Source: G963663315 sp965204925 (GTDB lineage Bacteria; Pseudomonadota; Gammaproteobacteria; Arenicellales; Poriferihabitantaceae). From it: DNA of 64,000 nt. Below, in pieces: positions 54,584 through 63,913 of the stretch; position 1 is the first letter of the stretch, and each line of letters opens with the position of its first letter. A program made the position numbers and the translations under genes. Below the pieces are notes generated by a model. The model searched no databases and was not told the origin of the DNA. It saw nothing but the letters and a program-made list of their open reading frames with translations. The DNA lies in assembly GCA_965204925.1 (NCBI GenBank), contig OZ242021.1:2170001-2234000 (forward strand), in the 5' to 3' direction.

Positions 54584-56056
54584 TTATCCAGCCTTGCGGG
54601 CAGCCGCCAGTGATTCTCCGAGGCGAACCGTCTCTGCAATCAGCGTATCGAAATCCCGCTGGCGGCTGCGGTGATTGGCGATGGCGACGCGAATACAATA
54701 ATTGCCGCGCAGAGTCGTAGCGGAAGGCGCGGCGATGCCCTGTTCCTGCAGCTCGATGAGAAGGTCCCGGTTCAGGACATTCAGGCGCTCAACGTCCATT
54801 CCACCCGGATTGAAACGATAACAGACGATGTCCAGGGAAACCGGAGCAACCAGCTCAAGCCTCTGATCCTTGTTTATCCGTTGTTCCAGATAACGGGCCT
54901 GATCCAGATTACGTGAAATCATACGCCCGAGTTTTCTGGCGCCATGTTCTTTTATCGTCATCCATATTTTCAATGCGCGGAAGGAGCGGCTCAGCTCGAC
55001 CCCGTATTCGGAAGGCCAATTGCGGCCGGAGGCAATGCCACGGGTAAATTGTTGCAGGTATTCCGGAATCAGTGAGAAGGCGCCCTTGTGCGCAGCGGCA
55101 TCCTTGACCAGTACACAGCCGGCCTCGAACGGAACATGCATCCATTTGTGCAGGTCCAGGGCAACCGAGTGCGCCCGTTCGATTCCTGCCAATAGCGGCC
55201 GGGCCTGATCCGACAGCATGGCGATAGCGCCGATAGCTCCATCGACATGAAACCAGATGTTATGGCTCTCGCAAATGTCCGCAATGGCGGGCAGATCATC
55301 AACCGCGCCCGTGTTGACAGTCCCCGATGTGGCGATAATGCAGATCGGTTTGAGACCGTTGGCAATATCACGGTCAAGTCTTGATTGCAGGTCATCAAGA
55401 TTCATGCTGAAGTCGTCGTTGACGTGAACGCGCCTGAAACAGTCGCTGCCAAGACCCAGAAGCTCGGCCGCTTTCTGGTTGCAGCTGTGCACCTCGGTAG
55501 AGGCATAGACGGCCAGTTTGCGGTCAACCGATTGCAGTCCTTCCTTTCTCACATCAAATCCGGCTACGTCATTGCGTGCGGCAGCCAGTCCCACCAGATT
55601 GGCCATTGAGCCGCCGCTGACCAGCAGGCCGCTGGATTCTTGCGGGAACCTCATTATTGTTTTCATCCAGTCCAGTACCTGGTTCTCAACGAGGATCGCG
55701 GCATGATGCCCACCGCCCAGATTGGAATTCATCGTGGCTGCCATCAGTTCGGCGAACGCTCCCATTACGGTGCCGTTCCCCATATACCATGCCCAGAATC
55801 GTGGATGGATATTGCCCAGGGGCCAGGGCAGTATATTGTTTCTGAATTCCTCATATACGGAGACCGGGTCGCCAGGCTCCATGGGGCAGGGTTGCCTGAA
55901 CGCGGCTGTGACTTCTTCAGGCATGCGCTGCCAGACCGGGCGTTCAGGCGCGGATTGCAGCCAGTCGATCGCATCATCAATTATTCTGTGGCCGAGTTCA
56001 CGCATCTCGTCCCAGTTTTCGGGGTCAAGTGTTTCAAAAACGTCAGGGGCGGTCAT
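54584..56056 (-). CDS. PLP-dependent group II amino acid decarboxylase
   Basis: A 490-residue decarboxylase of the aromatic-amino-acid/glutamate decarboxylase family. The PLP lysine is in ALDLHKWMHVPFEAG (about residue 300). SGGSMANLVGLAAARN binds the phosphate, and HVDGAIGAIA carries the ring-contacting Asp. The ATG at 56056 (MTAPDVFETLD) is preferred; the frame opens further upstream, but that part overlaps the transporter gene. It lies 25 bp after the UMF1 transporter stop. The amine made cannot be predicted from residues. Confidence 0.9.
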   Translation of the reverse strand: MTAPDVFETLDPENWDEMRELGHRIIDDAIDWLQSAPERPVWQRMPEEVTAAFRQPCPMEPGDPVSVYEEFRNNILPWPLGNIHPRFWAWYMGNGTVMGAFAELMAATMNSNLGGGHHAAILVENQVLDWMKTIMRFPQESSGLLVSGGSMANLVGLAAARNDVAGFDVRKEGLQSVDRKLAVYASTEVHSCNQKAAELLGLGSDCFRRVHVNDDFSMNLDDLQSRLDRDIANGLKPICIIATSGTVNTGAVDDLPAIADICESHNIWFHVDGAIGAIAMLSDQARPLLAGIERAHSVALDLHKWMHVPFEAGCVLVKDAAAHKGAFSLIPEYLQQFTRGIASGRNWPSEYGVELSRSFRALKIWMTIKEHGARKLGRMISRNLDQARYLEQRINKDQRLELVAPVSLDIVCYRFNPGGMDVERLNVLNRDLLIELQEQGIAAPSATTLRGNYCIRVAIANHRSRQRDFDTLIAETVRLGESLAAARKAG

Positions 56057-56081
56057 GTCTGTCGCCAATACTGGTATCGGG

Positions 56082-57380
56082 TTATTCGGTGTGAGCGTCC
56101 AGCGTCCGGGTTGCCTGAACCGCCTTGTCGACATCCAGGCGCCAGAGCATACAGCCGCCTCCGACAAAGAGGATGACCAGAACCAGAATGCTGTCGCGGG
56201 CGCTGGCGCCTGCGATCATGATCGGTACGAATGCCATCAGGAACGGGCCGAAGATACTGGCAAACTTGCCTACCATATTATAGAAACCGAAAAATTCGGC
56301 AGTCTTCGCTTGTGGAATCAAACGGGCAAACAGGGAGCGGCTCAGACTTTGCACTCCACCCTGAACGAGGCCGATGGTAACGGCCAGCCAGTAGAAATCG
56401 GCGGCGGAATCAAGCCATTTCCAGGCATAGATTACGACTGCGGTATAGACCAGCAAACCGATCAGTATGCCGCGTTTGGGGCCGATTTTCTTGCCCAGCC
56501 AGCCAAAGAACAGGGCGGCAGGGAATGATACGAACTGGGTCAGCAACAGCGCCGTAATAAGGCTTTCCGGCGGCAGGCTCAGGATGCGGTCGGCGAAAAA
56601 TACCGCTGTCTTGAAGATTGTGCCAACGCCGTCAATGTACAGCCAGTAGCTTACCAGGAACAACAGGACATATTTCAGTTTGCGGATTTCCCGAAAGGTT
56701 GCGGCCAGGCGCCAAAAGCCTTGTCCGATCGTTTGTGTTTTCGGGGCGGCAGCCGGTTTTTCCGGTTCTTTGACAATGTATAGTAAAGGCAGCGTAAATA
56801 CTGTCCACCATATGCCGACAGAGACAAAGGACAGGGACAGGGCGCTGGCCTGATCGGGGATGCCGAACCATTCGAAGCGGGTAACCATCATTACGTTGAT
56901 CAGGAAAAGCAGCCCGCCTCCGATATAGCCGAGGGCGTAGCCGTAGCCGGATACGACATCCATATCCTCTTCGGACGATACTTCGACAATCAGCGCATCA
57001 TAGAAGATCATGGAGCCGGAGAATCCGATCTGCCCGAGGCCGTAGACGATCAGCGCTATCCACCACATTCCTGCCCCTACCCATGCCAGTCCAACGCACA
57101 TCAGGATTCCGAGCAGGGAGAAGCATGCCAGGAATTTTTTGCGGGAACCGCCGGAATCGGCGATAGCCCCCAGAACAGGCGCTGCGATGGCAACCAGGGC
57201 GCTGCTTATGGCCAGGGTCATGTTGAACCAGAACTGGGAATCGTTGACGCTCAGGCCGGATGACAATGCGCTATAGAAAACCGGGAAGAATCCGGCAATG
57301 ACCGTAGTCGCGAATGCCGAGTTGCCCCAGTCATACAATGCCCAGGCGACCACCTTTTTGTCAGTCAGGATTGTGCGCAT
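56082..57380 (-). CDS. UMF1-type MFS transporter (BtlA/Atg22-like)
   Basis: A 432-residue membrane protein with about twelve helices. The N-terminal KKVVAWALYDWGNSAFATTVIAGFFPVFY is characteristic of the UMF1 family, whose eukaryotic members are Atg22 amino acid effluxers. The loop GAIADSGGSRKKFL follows helix 2. It is probably co-transcribed with the decarboxylase and may move its substrate or product. Fragments of this gene recur at 59309-59356 and 62231-62343 at near-identity. Confidence 0.9.
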   Translation of the reverse strand: MRTILTDKKVVAWALYDWGNSAFATTVIAGFFPVFYSALSSGLSVNDSQFWFNMTLAISSALVAIAAPVLGAIADSGGSRKKFLACFSLLGILMCVGLAWVGAGMWWIALIVYGLGQIGFSGSMIFYDALIVEVSSEEDMDVVSGYGYALGYIGGGLLFLINVMMVTRFEWFGIPDQASALSLSFVSVGIWWTVFTLPLLYIVKEPEKPAAAPKTQTIGQGFWRLAATFREIRKLKYVLLFLVSYWLYIDGVGTIFKTAVFFADRILSLPPESLITALLLTQFVSFPAALFFGWLGKKIGPKRGILIGLLVYTAVVIYAWKWLDSAADFYWLAVTIGLVQGGVQSLSRSLFARLIPQAKTAEFFGFYNMVGKFASIFGPFLMAFVPIMIAGASARDSILVLVILFVGGGCMLWRLDVDKAVQATRTLDAHTE

Positions 57381-57531
57381 GAAGTGATCCGTGATGGTCT
57401 GCAGCGGGGTTCAGCCAATGTGGGTTTCCATGGGCGGAGCATATATTGCGTAAAGCGATGTTTCAAGGAGGGAACCCCGCACTGAAAATCAGACGAGGAC
57501 ACGACCCACGCAGCCATGTAAAAGAGCCACT

Positions 57532-59152
57532 CTAAAGCGACCGGTAATAATCACGAATTTTTCTGGCCATAAGACGCCGGCGCTCTTTCAGGAAGCCGTT
57601 GTAGTTATCGACGTCCATCTCTTCCATGTCCTCGGGTATGCAGTGAGCCTGAAGGTTCGCGCGTAGCTCGTCAGCGTCGGTGATGCCGCCGTATCCGGAT
57701 TCTCCATTCGCGCATTGGCGCCACAACGCGCTGAAATACGAAGCGGGCGGAGCATCGCCGATGGCGATGTTGATCTCGCCTTGCATCACCACATAGTTCG
57801 CGATCTGGTTGTAGGCGCCGCGAGCCAGACCGCGCTTCTTCAGATAATTCCGTGGAAAGACGTGGTGGACCTGGGAGGCGCCTTCCAGCAGAGTCCGAAC
57901 GGTATGGCCGTTCGACAGGAATCCCTTGTCGTTTCCCTTGACCTGACTCGCCAGGAACACTTTGAAATAAGAGCTGCTCGCCACTGAGGTGTCCATCTGT
58001 TGCGGTAGGCCAGTGTCCCAGAACACATCCGACAGCCTGGCCTGCTCCACCGCTTCAAGGCAGTCCTGTGCGTTCTGTTCCGTGATGTTGCGGATATCCA
58101 CACCGAATGCGGTCTCCGGCGAACCCGTGTATCGGCCGGTGAGAACGGACATGATGAACCAGCGACGCACCAGTGTCTCGATGAGCGTCGGATGCGTGTC
58201 CCGCGCGCGTAACGTCAGATAGACGATATAGGCGAAGTTCACGGCATTCTGCGACCGGATCATTGATGCGTTCACGAACCCTGCCGAGCGCAGGATCATC
58301 ACGAAGCGCTTGAAATTCGTCTCGTTCATGAAACGCAGGAGCGCCGCATCAAGCCTGCTGAACGCATCCTCGGCGATCACCTCCTCAAACTCGCTGTCGC
58401 CAGCGAGTTCGGAATACGCTTCCGGCGCCACGGCGAGGTGGCAGAAATAATCAATGCACTTTCGCAGTTGGTGGCCGTTGTACCTTTCGTTCGCCGCCAT
58501 CTTCGACATGGCGAAGTCTGCCGCATTCAGCGTAACGCCCTGTGAGTTGATACGGACGAATATCTCCGAGACGGTTTCCACATTCAGATCGGCATTGAGT
58601 TCGATGAGGCCGAGTAAATTGTTGCGGATGCCCCGCAGCCATTCAATCCGTTCGTAGATCTGGTCTTTGTTTGATTCCGGGTTGCTCTCGCAATAGGCGT
58701 CGACCACTCGAAGCAGTCTGGTGTCGGGGGTGAACAGGGTTGCGATGTCGGCAAGCCATGCCCTGTCGCGCTGGATGGCGGGATTGGCCACCTCGAACCG
58801 TTCCTCACCGGGATGGAACGCGACCGTGATACGCACCTTCCGGTAGCTCTTGTTGACGACCTGCTGCCCGAGCATGGCTGCCATGAGCGCCGTGACACGC
58901 TGCTGGCCATCAAGTAAGAGTGCGCTTGCCCGCCGATTTGCTTCCGTCCTTCAACCGGACGGAGGGATTACGCCAGGCGATGAGATACCCGACCGGATAG
59001 CCGAAATACAGCGAGTCGATGAAATCGCGCGCTTTCGCTGCGTTCCAGACAAACGGTCGTTGAATCTCGGGGATTGCAATCTCGTCGGACTTGATCCAGG
59101 TGAGCAGCGTCTGGACCGGATGCTGATTGACCGAGTAGCGTTGGATGGTCAT
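57532..59152 (-). pseudogene. GmrSD-like DUF262/HNH nuclease, one frameshift
   Basis: Two frames make one protein of about 540 residues. The DUF262 part starts with TIQRYSVNQHPVQTLLTWIKSDEIAIPEIQRPFVWNAAKARDFIDS and should continue with the motif DGQQRVTAL, but the frame changes near 58921-58925. There AGKRTLT-stop is followed, after one missing base, by LLLDGQQRVTALMAAM. The rest runs to the HNH motif VHHVFPRNYL (C-terminal domain). Type IV enzymes of this kind cut DNA with modified bases. AGGAG precedes the ATG at 59152. It may be a dead gene or a single-base assembly error. It begins the second defence region. Confidence 0.88.
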
Positions 59153-59308
59153 GGCGGCTCCTGATATGCGATGTCCCGACAGCTTCGAGTTCGTTCTCTT
59201 TGTTTTGAAGGGCGCTGCAGGGTTTTTTATTTTTTGATGTCGAAATTCGATACTATGGGTGACTGTTTCGAACTACCACAGCAGATCGGATTATAACATT
59301 TCGGGAGT

Positions 59309-59356
59309 GTCCGATCGTTTGTGTTTTCGGGGCGGCAGCCGGTTTTTTCGGTTCTT
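59309..59356 (+). repeat. 48-bp fragment of the UMF1 transporter gene
   Basis: 47 of 48 bases match 56723-56770 (codons about 203-219 of the intact gene) in the same orientation. At its right end it runs through an 8-bp microhomology (CGGTTCTT) into an IS4-type end. Confidence 0.9.
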
Positions 59357-59491
59357 CAGGAAATCACGTGGCCAATCGCCGATCTGGCAACCCGCCGGAG
59401 GGGTGGCCTTGTCCGCATACTCCTGACGCCTGCGTTTGCATCCGAAAATCCCGCCGAATCCACCAAGGGATGTCCTTGGCGGGAATTGCTG
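59349..59491. repeat. IS4-type left end, inverted
   Basis: About 143 bp, the reverse complement of the left end of the element, ending GCGGGAATTGCTG at 59491. It lies directly before the promoter of the type II restriction genes. The opposite terminus is missing. Confidence 0.88.
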
Positions 59492-59510
59492 GGATGGGTT
59501 CACCGCAATT

Positions 59511-59538
59511 TTGACATGTGTCCCGTCTAATTTATAAT
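59511..59538 (+). promoter_or_regulatory. Consensus sigma-70 promoter for the type II system
   Basis: TTGACA (59511-59516), a 16-bp spacer, TATAAT (59533-59538): both hexamers perfect. It is 20 bp from the IS4-type end. Transcription would start near 59545, leaving a leader of about 310 nt before the methyltransferase frame. Confidence 0.8.
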
Positions 59539-59853
59539 CCTCCGACCCGATGCATAGTTGATGCTTCTAACATTTGGCCGCCAAGCGATGCTCTCTCAGC
59601 CGAAAGTGCTTTCTTTACTAATCCTTAGTCCCGACGAGCTTCAGCTTTCCGTCTCCTCTAACAGATCAATTACCGTTATGCCCCAAGGCACAATTATGCT
59701 AGATTGTCCGCGTTGGTCAAAGTGTTTACTGAAATCGGACGACGCCCCCGACGTGGCCCAAAACGAATTTCAATTGCTCCAGCGCGCGCCGATGCCTGCT
59801 GCACAGCGGTCATCTGGATGCTGTAGCGCGGATTCCCTCTTGCGTGGCGCGGC
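59539..59853 (+). other. Leader region before the methyltransferase
   Basis: 315 bp with no recognised gene. A 115-codon frame at 59558-59905 resembles no known family and lacks a good ribosome binding site. The stretch may contain the true methyltransferase start in a frame broken by a shift, or a regulatory leader. Confidence 0.4.
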
Positions 59854-60888
59854 TTGTTTCAAGAGCTACCGCTCTGGCGGTTCACACTCTTTCTTCGGAG
59901 CATAGCGCCCTTGACCAGTTCCTCGACACCGAATACCCCTATAGACCAACTGTTTGGTCGTCAAAGTTCTCCAACGGAGCCAACACAAATTACGATATCC
60001 GCAGGCGCCTGCCACTCTCGGAAAAACGCAACAATAATTCACGGTGATTGCCTGGATGTTCTGCCGGCTCTCCCGAGTAGTTCAGTGGACCTCATTTTTG
60101 CAGATCCTCCGTATAACATTGGAAAACAATTCAGGAATTTCAAAGACTCATGGTCCTCTATCCACGAATACATGGATTGGTGCTACAGGTGGCTTGAACA
60201 TTGTATCCGAATCTTAAAGCCAACAGGTAGTATGTATGTGATGATGAGTACTCAGTCGATGCCTTATCTTGATATTTGGCTGAGAGATCGTGTCAATATT
60301 TTGTCGAGAATTGTTTGGCACTATGATAGTTCAGGTGTACAAGCGAAATCCTGCTTTGGTTCCCTTTACGAACCGATACTCCATTGTTCAAAAGATAACA
60401 AGCATTACACATTCAATGCCAACGACATCGCTGTCGAAGCAAGAACGGGGGCAGTTCGGAATCTGATCGACTACCGCAAGGAAGTCCCCACTCCATACAA
60501 TACAAGGAAGGTTCCTGGTAATACCTGGTATATTCCACGTGTTCGATATCGGATGCCAGAGTACGAAGAGCATCCAACGCAAAAGCCTGAAACTCTATTG
60601 GAGAGGATAATCAAGGCTAGTTCAAATACTGGGGATATTGTGCTTGATCCATTCGGTGGTACATTTACAACATGTGCAGTGTCCCAACGTCTAGATAGAA
60701 CATCAATTGGAATCGAACTTCAGTTAGATTTTGTCAAGATTGGCATTCGCCGACTTGGAATTGCTGATCGTTTTAGGGGTGAGCGTCTCCACTCGCCGAC
60801 TAAATCATACCGTCGCAAGAACAGAAAGAACGTGGATGGCCCTGAGGAAAAGAGAGTACAAAAGGAGCTTTTCGATGGGACCATTTGA
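59854..60888 (+). CDS. Type II DNA adenine methyltransferase
   Basis: A beta-class N6-adenine methyltransferase: DPPYNIG (motif IV, about residue 87) precedes motif I (VLDPFGGTFTTC, about 268) and ERIIKASS. The ordinary core begins at NATIIHGDCLDVLPALP; the 55 or so residues before it are not family-like and the TTG at 59854 is the first start in frame, so the N-terminus is uncertain. The short DSWSSIHEYMDWCYRW segment resembles HinfI-type enzymes, a weak hint only. It overlaps the next gene by 14 bp, and that gene's ribosome binding site lies within its last codons. It protects host DNA from the adjacent nuclease. Confidence 0.9.
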   Translation: MFQELPLWRFTLFLRSIAPLTSSSTPNTPIDQLFGRQSSPTEPTQITISAGACHSRKNATIIHGDCLDVLPALPSSSVDLIFADPPYNIGKQFRNFKDSWSSIHEYMDWCYRWLEHCIRILKPTGSMYVMMSTQSMPYLDIWLRDRVNILSRIVWHYDSSGVQAKSCFGSLYEPILHCSKDNKHYTFNANDIAVEARTGAVRNLIDYRKEVPTPYNTRKVPGNTWYIPRVRYRMPEYEEHPTQKPETLLERIIKASSNTGDIVLDPFGGTFTTCAVSQRLDRTSIGIELQLDFVKIGIRRLGIADRFRGERLHSPTKSYRRKNRKNVDGPEEKRVQKELFDGTI

Positions 60889-62014
60889 AATCACTCGTCA
60901 CGACTTCACCCAAACTATTCTGGAGACCCTGGAAGAACATTTCGGCGAAAGCGCTTCCGACATCTTTTCGAGTAGTCCAATACTCGGGTATCTCAACACA
61001 AAAACAAAATCTGCACATCGTGGGTCGAAAGCACGAGGATCGTTCGCCAATCACTACGCATTGTATGTTGTCGTGGAAGATTATATTCAAAAAGGATTTC
61101 TGGAAAGGACTGCCGGTACGGCTTATGCTCAATATGAAGGCGCTCGATTTTCCGATCTGTTTCGGCGACAACGAGAATTGCCATTCGGCGCCAAGTTGCA
61201 AAATCACGCGCTTAATTCACGTCTCAATGATGAATTTCGAAAATTCTACCCGACAGTGGGGAAGTTACCCATTGTTCGTAATTTGGAAACGCAACGCTAT
61301 TGGGTGCAAGAGGATCTTCTCTTATTGACGATTCGTGATAGTACGGGTAAAGATTACACTTACAATATTTCGCAAGCAATCATTGATATCATTGATAAAT
61401 ACGTCCAAACCAAGAGGGCAGCGTTCCAGAAGTTTATTGACACCTGCCGACAATTAGCAGAATCAGGAAGCGAGGTTTCCCAGAAGGCTATCAATTTTGT
61501 TATAGAGCAGCTTGCGCCTGATGTGGACGCGCGAGTTTTTGAAATCGTGAGCTATGCTATTCTGAAGGCGAAATACCGACAAGATAACATTTGGATAGGG
61601 GAAACGCGAGAGGACGTTGCGGAGGAGGTTCTGGTTCTGTATAAGACAGGACGAACAAATGCCAATGATGGAGGTATCGATTTTGTCATGAGGCCGCTGG
61701 GTCGATTTTTTCAAGTAACTGAAACCATAGACGCAAACAAGTACTTCTTGGATATTGATAAGATACAAAAGTTTCCAATTACGTTCGTCGTTAAATCTAC
61801 GCAAAGCGTGGAACAGATAAGAGGGGAAATTCGAGAAAAGGCTGTACAGAAATATAAGATTGGGGCAGTCGTCGAAGCGTACATGGATGCTGTGGAAGAG
61901 ATTATCAATGTTGAGTGCTTGGTTAATGTCTTCAACGATATCGTCGAATCAGGAGAATTGGGAAGCGTTATGGAAGAAATTATCTTGCAGAGTAAGGTGG
62001 AATTCAATTACTAG
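60875..62014 (+). CDS. Type II restriction endonuclease (putative)
   Basis: A 379-residue protein, probably the nuclease partner of the methyltransferase. The ATG at 60875 is chosen over an upstream start at 60731 because AAAGGAGC lies seven bases before it. In the C-terminal half, NDGGIDFVMRPLGRFFQVTET resembles the GG-D-Q-x-T/K form of the PD-(D/E)XK fold, as in Mrr-like enzymes; T replaces K. No other motif is certain. Base composition is clearly richer in A and T than its neighbours, suggesting transfer. Its TAG stop starts a 43-bp repeat shared with 12309. Confidence 0.72.
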   Translation: MGPFEITRHDFTQTILETLEEHFGESASDIFSSSPILGYLNTKTKSAHRGSKARGSFANHYALYVVVEDYIQKGFLERTAGTAYAQYEGARFSDLFRRQRELPFGAKLQNHALNSRLNDEFRKFYPTVGKLPIVRNLETQRYWVQEDLLLLTIRDSTGKDYTYNISQAIIDIIDKYVQTKRAAFQKFIDTCRQLAESGSEVSQKAINFVIEQLAPDVDARVFEIVSYAILKAKYRQDNIWIGETREDVAEEVLVLYKTGRTNANDGGIDFVMRPLGRFFQVTETIDANKYFLDIDKIQKFPITFVVKSTQSVEQIRGEIREKAVQKYKIGAVVEAYMDAVEEIINVECLVNVFNDIVESGELGSVMEEIILQSKVEFNY

Positions 62015-62056
62015 ATAGTGTCGCCACAAGAAAGGGCCAGTGTATGGTATGATCGA
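62014..62056 (+). repeat. 43-bp IS-end-like repeat, copy B
   Basis: 38 of 43 positions match 12309-12351. It directly follows the type II endonuclease, and the rpmH fragment begins 15 bp later. Confidence 0.75.
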
Positions 62057-62070
62057 CGGATGGGAATTCT

Positions 62071-62194
62071 TTTCAACCCAGCGAAGTGAAGCGCAAGAGA
62101 ACCCACGGGTTTCGTGAACGTATGCGTAACCCGCGGGGGGCGCGCGATTATCAATGCACGCCGAGCCAGGGGGCGCGTCCGTTTAAGCGCTTGA
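62071..62194 (+). pseudogene. rpmH: Ribosomal protein L34 gene fragment
   Basis: The frame from 62071 reads FQPSEVKRKRTHGFRERMR, the L34 signature. After a one-base shift near 62130-62138 the C-terminus GRAIINARRARGRVRLSA continues to a TGA at 62192-62194. The first four or so codons and start are missing. L34 genes normally lie beside rnpA near the origin; here IS-end repeat lies upstream and a transporter fragment downstream. This is a displaced copy of part of the gene, not a working rpmH. Confidence 0.85.
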
Positions 62195-62230
62195 CGAAAT
62201 TGAGTCATGTCGCCGCTCACGGCTGGCCTC

Positions 62231-62343
62231 GCGCTATAGAAAACCGGGAAGAATCCGGCAATGACCGTAGTCGCGAATGCCGAGTTGCCCCAGTCATACA
62301 ATGCCCAGGCGACTACCTTTTTGTCAGTCAGGATTGTGCGCAT
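62231..62343 (-). pseudogene. 5' fragment of the UMF1 transporter gene
   Basis: 112 of 113 bases match 57268-57380, the first 37 codons (MRTILTDKKVVAWALYDWG to FPVFYS) of the intact gene, in the same orientation. The match begins exactly at the ATG and stops at GCGCTATAG. The ATPase gene ends five bases to its right. Confidence 0.93.
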
Positions 62344-62347
62344 CCAG

Positions 62348-63913
62348 TTACCCCGTCCGCATGGCCGCAAGGTTGCGCTTGTCGCGGTCAAATACAAGGG
62401 CAAGCAGATGAATGCGTCGGTTCCCCGTGCGGTACTTGTCGGCATAGCCCTTATCTCTTATCTGCACAAGCGCCTGTTCTGCCTTTGCTTCCACCTGCGC
62501 TTCATCCGCTACTTTCAATTCCAGTACAAATACCTGATTATCCCGTACCAATACCATGTCGGAACGTCCCCGCCAGGTGGAGTCTTCGGGATGAACCTTG
62601 ACACCCAGTGTGATAAAACAGGCATAGAGCAGGGAAGCGTAATAACCTTCGGAATATCCTCCATCCTTGCGGCGTTGCCACTGATACGGAATACCGGCAA
62701 AGAACGCCTGCAACTCCCGCTCAAATCCCGCAAAGTCGCTGGCATCCAGCAAGGCAAGCCAAGTCTTGACGTACCGTGAGGTTTGCACCAAATCCCCGGT
62801 AACCGCCTCCAGCAACTGATTGTTCAGGCTCACCTTCACTTCATGGTTGGGATAGTCCAGTGTGAAGGAGATTCCGGCAGGACCAGTCTCTTCATCGACA
62901 ATGGTCAGATAGCCGCACTGGAATAACAGGGCGTTGAGATTGACTTTGCCGACCTCGAATGTGGACAGGTCGCTGCGGCGCATGACCAGATTCTCAAGGT
63001 CCAGTGTATTGACCTCTCCGCTTGCCATGCGGTCATAGAGGAATGAAGGTGTGCCGGTCTCATACCACCAGGGGATGAACTCTCGTTTCTGGAGATACAG
63101 CAGGATGTCGAACGGGTTATAGACTTTCTCCTGCCCGCGCCAGTGATAGCCGTTGTACCAGTGGCGGATGTTCTCGCGCTCTTCTTCCGGTATATCTTCC
63201 AGTTCCGCGGCGAATACCGTTTCCAGGTCATTCTGGGTATAACCGCACAGCGTGGCATACTCAGGGTCCAGGCTGATGTCGTTGAGATTGTTCAGCTTCG
63301 AGAACAGACTGACCTTGGAGTACATGCTGATACCGGCAACAAAGACGAAGCGAATGTAGCGAGCGCAGCCCTTGATCATGCCATAGAAACCGCGCAGAAA
63401 GTCGCGGTTCTCTACAGCCAGTTCCTCATTTTCCAGCACATCGAGGATCGGCTTGTCGTATTCGTCTACGAGAACGACAACCTGCTGCCCGCTCTTGTAA
63501 TAAAGACGCTCTATGAGGCTGCGAAGGCGGGTCGGACCGGTATCCGCTTCTGTGTCCGGCTCAAGACCCTGGCGGTACTCTATATTCCTTAACTGCAGCA
63601 TGACATCCTTTTCGAGCTCCCCTGACTCATTGTATTTGCCGTCAAAACTCAGACGTACGACCGGATGGCTGATACTCCAGTCCCAATGTTCATGAATATG
63701 AAGTCCGCGGAACAACTCCTCGCTGCCGGCAAACAGTTCATGCAGCGTATCTATGAGCAGGCTCTTGCCAAAACGGCGCGGGCGCGACAGGAAGTAATAT
63801 CCGGGCCTTCTTGTCAAATTCCAGATATGGGGGGTTTTATCCACATAGTAAAAGTTCCACTTGCGAATGTTGCCAAACGAAGCATCGCCGATCGGTAGTT
63901 CCAGTCTGTCCAT
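62348..63913 (-). CDS. AAA-ATPase-like protein with C-terminal PD-(D/E)XK domain
   Basis: A 521-residue protein of the widespread family pairing an AAA-ATPase-like domain with a C-terminal PD-(D/E)XK nuclease-like domain. At the N-terminus: FYYVDKTPHIW, then the P-loop-like RPRRFGKSLLIDTL (about residue 45) and LVDEYDKPILD (about 150). At the C-terminus: GRSDMVLVRDNQVFVLELKVAD with D, E and K in place. Such proteins are common in accessory regions and of unknown function; a defence or mobile-element role is often suspected. The start is the ATG at 63913, with no clear ribosome binding site. Confidence 0.85.
   Translation of the reverse strand: MDRLELPIGDASFGNIRKWNFYYVDKTPHIWNLTRRPGYYFLSRPRRFGKSLLIDTLHELFAGSEELFRGLHIHEHWDWSISHPVVRLSFDGKYNESGELEKDVMLQLRNIEYRQGLEPDTEADTGPTRLRSLIERLYYKSGQQVVVLVDEYDKPILDVLENEELAVENRDFLRGFYGMIKGCARYIRFVFVAGISMYSKVSLFSKLNNLNDISLDPEYATLCGYTQNDLETVFAAELEDIPEEERENIRHWYNGYHWRGQEKVYNPFDILLYLQKREFIPWWYETGTPSFLYDRMASGEVNTLDLENLVMRRSDLSTFEVGKVNLNALLFQCGYLTIVDEETGPAGISFTLDYPNHEVKVSLNNQLLEAVTGDLVQTSRYVKTWLALLDASDFAGFERELQAFFAGIPYQWQRRKDGGYSEGYYASLLYACFITLGVKVHPEDSTWRGRSDMVLVRDNQVFVLELKVADEAQVEAKAEQALVQIRDKGYADKYRTGNRRIHLLALVFDRDKRNLAAMRTG

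Noticed and set aside
62011..62445. A 144-codon minus-strand frame starting like the UMF1 transporter
   Set aside because: Only 37 codons come from the transporter; the rest crosses the rpmH fragment and an IS-end repeat, so it is a chance joining.
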